Shown piece after piece: positions 63,329-64,000 of a DNA stretch of 64,000 bases (the first letter of the stretch is position 1; each line of letters opens with the position of its first letter). The stretch is taken from positions 1 through 64,000 of the forward strand of contig JADJYJ010000020.1 of NCBI GenBank assembly GCA_016719785.1, written 5' to 3'. The notes beneath the pieces are model-generated. The model had not been told where the DNA came from, did no database searches, and was given only the letters and a program-made list of their open reading frames with translations. Both the position numbers and the translations under genes were made by a program. This stretch comes from Candidatus Amarolinea dominans. GTDB taxonomy: Bacteria > Chloroflexota > Anaerolineae > SSC4 > Amarolineaceae.

Positions 63329-64000
63329 GGCTGTCGTTCCCGGTTGATGCGGTCTCCGCGACGGCTCACCGAGCGGTAGAAGAGCACAGCCGTCAAGAAG
63401 ATGGCGCTGTAGGCAATCGTGGAAGCCCAGGACGCGCCCAAGACGCCCCAGCGCGGGATCAGCAGGAGATCGAAAATAACGGTCAACACCAGCGCCAGGC
63501 CGGCGTTGACCGAATTGTAGTGGACAAAACCGCGACCGGCAATTTCGTTGGTCAGCACTTTGCCGCCGCCCAGGAGGGCGACGCCTGGCAGCAGCGCGAG
63601 AAGCGGTTGGTACGCAGGCAGGAAAAGGTCGGAGTAGATGATCTCGATCAGCTGGCGGCCAAGCAGCGCGATGAACACGCCCCCCACCAAGGTGATGCCC
63701 AGGGTGAGCGCGAAGATGCGCGGGGTCAGGCGATTCATGTCTTCCGTGCGTGACGCCGAGGCTTTGGGAAAGATGACAAAACTGACGGCGTTGGGAAGGT
63801 GCCAGAGCAGCTCGGCCAGGCCAATCGCGGCGGTGTAGATGCCCACAGCCGCAGGGCCGAGCAAGATGCCGACGATGAACAGATCGAGCCGGTAGTTGAA
63901 GAACTGCAGCAGGTTACCCACGTAGCCGCGCAGGCCAAAGGCCAACATTTGGCGCAGGATGGCTGGGTCGTAGTGTGGGCGCAGGTGGCCGCCCGCGCGC
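63325..64000 (-). CDS. polysaccharide flippase (Wzx/MurJ-like), 5' part beyond the window
   Basis: The last 225 residues or so of a multi-pass exporter: FNYRLDLFIVGILLGPAAVG, LPNAVSFVIFPKASA, LNRF-like loop regions and about six helices are visible. The frame runs off the window edge, so the start is not seen. Proteins of this family move lipid-linked oligosaccharide units across the membrane; it fits the glycosyltransferase cluster. Confidence 0.85.
   Translation of the reverse strand, partial: RAGGHLRPHYDPAILRQMLAFGLRGYVGNLLQFFNYRLDLFIVGILLGPAAVGIYTAAIGLAELLWHLPNAVSFVIFPKASASRTEDMNRLTPRIFALTLGITLVGGVFIALLGRQLIEIIYSDLFLPAYQPLLALLPGVALLGGGKVLTNEIAGRGFVHYNSVNAGLALVLTVIFDLLLIPRWGVLGASWASTIAYSAIFLTAVLFYRSVSRRGDRINRERQP

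Overview
The window is a high-GC bacterial chromosome segment with short, tightly packed operons. Gene content suggests an uncultured member of the Chloroflexota (Anaerolineae or Caldilineae-like). The clues are a short-form HisG with HisZ, Pro/Thr-rich membrane-anchored extracellular proteins, an ArgA-like short acetyltransferase in the arg operon, a nickel-less hydrogenase-like complex, and several dispersed AAAGTGC-type and GAGAGGAGAGGGG-type repeats. The taxonomic call is inference; there is no rRNA or tRNA gene here.

Layout. 1-3.2 kb: a gene-poor, lower-GC stretch and a broken RHS/YD-repeat gene. 3.2-11 kb (minus strand): an ECF sigma and zinc-finger anti-sigma pair, a two-TM protein, purine nucleoside phosphorylase, a Xer-type recombinase with a hairpin-containing leader, queA and ruvB. 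11-15.2 kb (plus): DksA/TraR-like protein, upp, dCMP deaminase, a lipoprotein esterase and a homocysteine S-methyltransferase. 15.3-16.7 kb (minus): class IV aminotransferase and phosphoribosyltransferase. 16.9-23 kb (plus): sugar-binding lipoprotein and a 1538-residue membrane-anchored GH13 enzyme, a starch-use pair. 23-27.2 kb: glutamate dehydrogenase, secreted alpha/beta hydrolase, RecQ-like helicase. 27.2-27.9 kb: gene fragments (NTPase, BrnT/BrnA). 27.9-35.3 kb (minus): a six-gene energy-converting-hydrogenase-related operon whose large subunit lacks NiFe ligands. 35.3-36 kb: a small gene and a truncated retropepsin-like gene.

36.2-42 kb (plus): an arginine operon argC-argB-argD-argA-like-carA-lysE, preceded by a strong promoter, an Arg-codon-rich short ORF and an intrinsic terminator. 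42-50.3 kb: histidine genes, mostly on the minus strand (hisZ-hisG-[hypothetical-HNH]-hisD-GNAT-hisC, then hisB), with a HAD phosphatase on plus. The his operon is preceded by a clear attenuator: a 29-codon leader ORF with three consecutive His codons, mutually exclusive hairpins and a terminator before hisZ. 50.5-56.1 kb (plus): CARDB lipoprotein, D-Ala-D-Ala carboxypeptidase, an RluB-type pseudouridine synthase with a long Arg-rich tail, cmk and two PlsC-like acyltransferases. 56.1-64 kb (minus): plsY and a surface-polysaccharide cluster (four glycosyltransferases, asparagine synthase-like protein, flippase running off the edge).

The most interesting signals are the ribosome-mediated his attenuator, the similar arrangements upstream of argC and of the recombinase, the nickel-less hydrogenase-like complex, and the repeat families. 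Several genes (RHS, sugar-binding protein, hisD, one glycosyltransferase) carry single-base frameshifts. Because hisD is otherwise intact, assembly or sequencing error is at least as likely as true gene decay.
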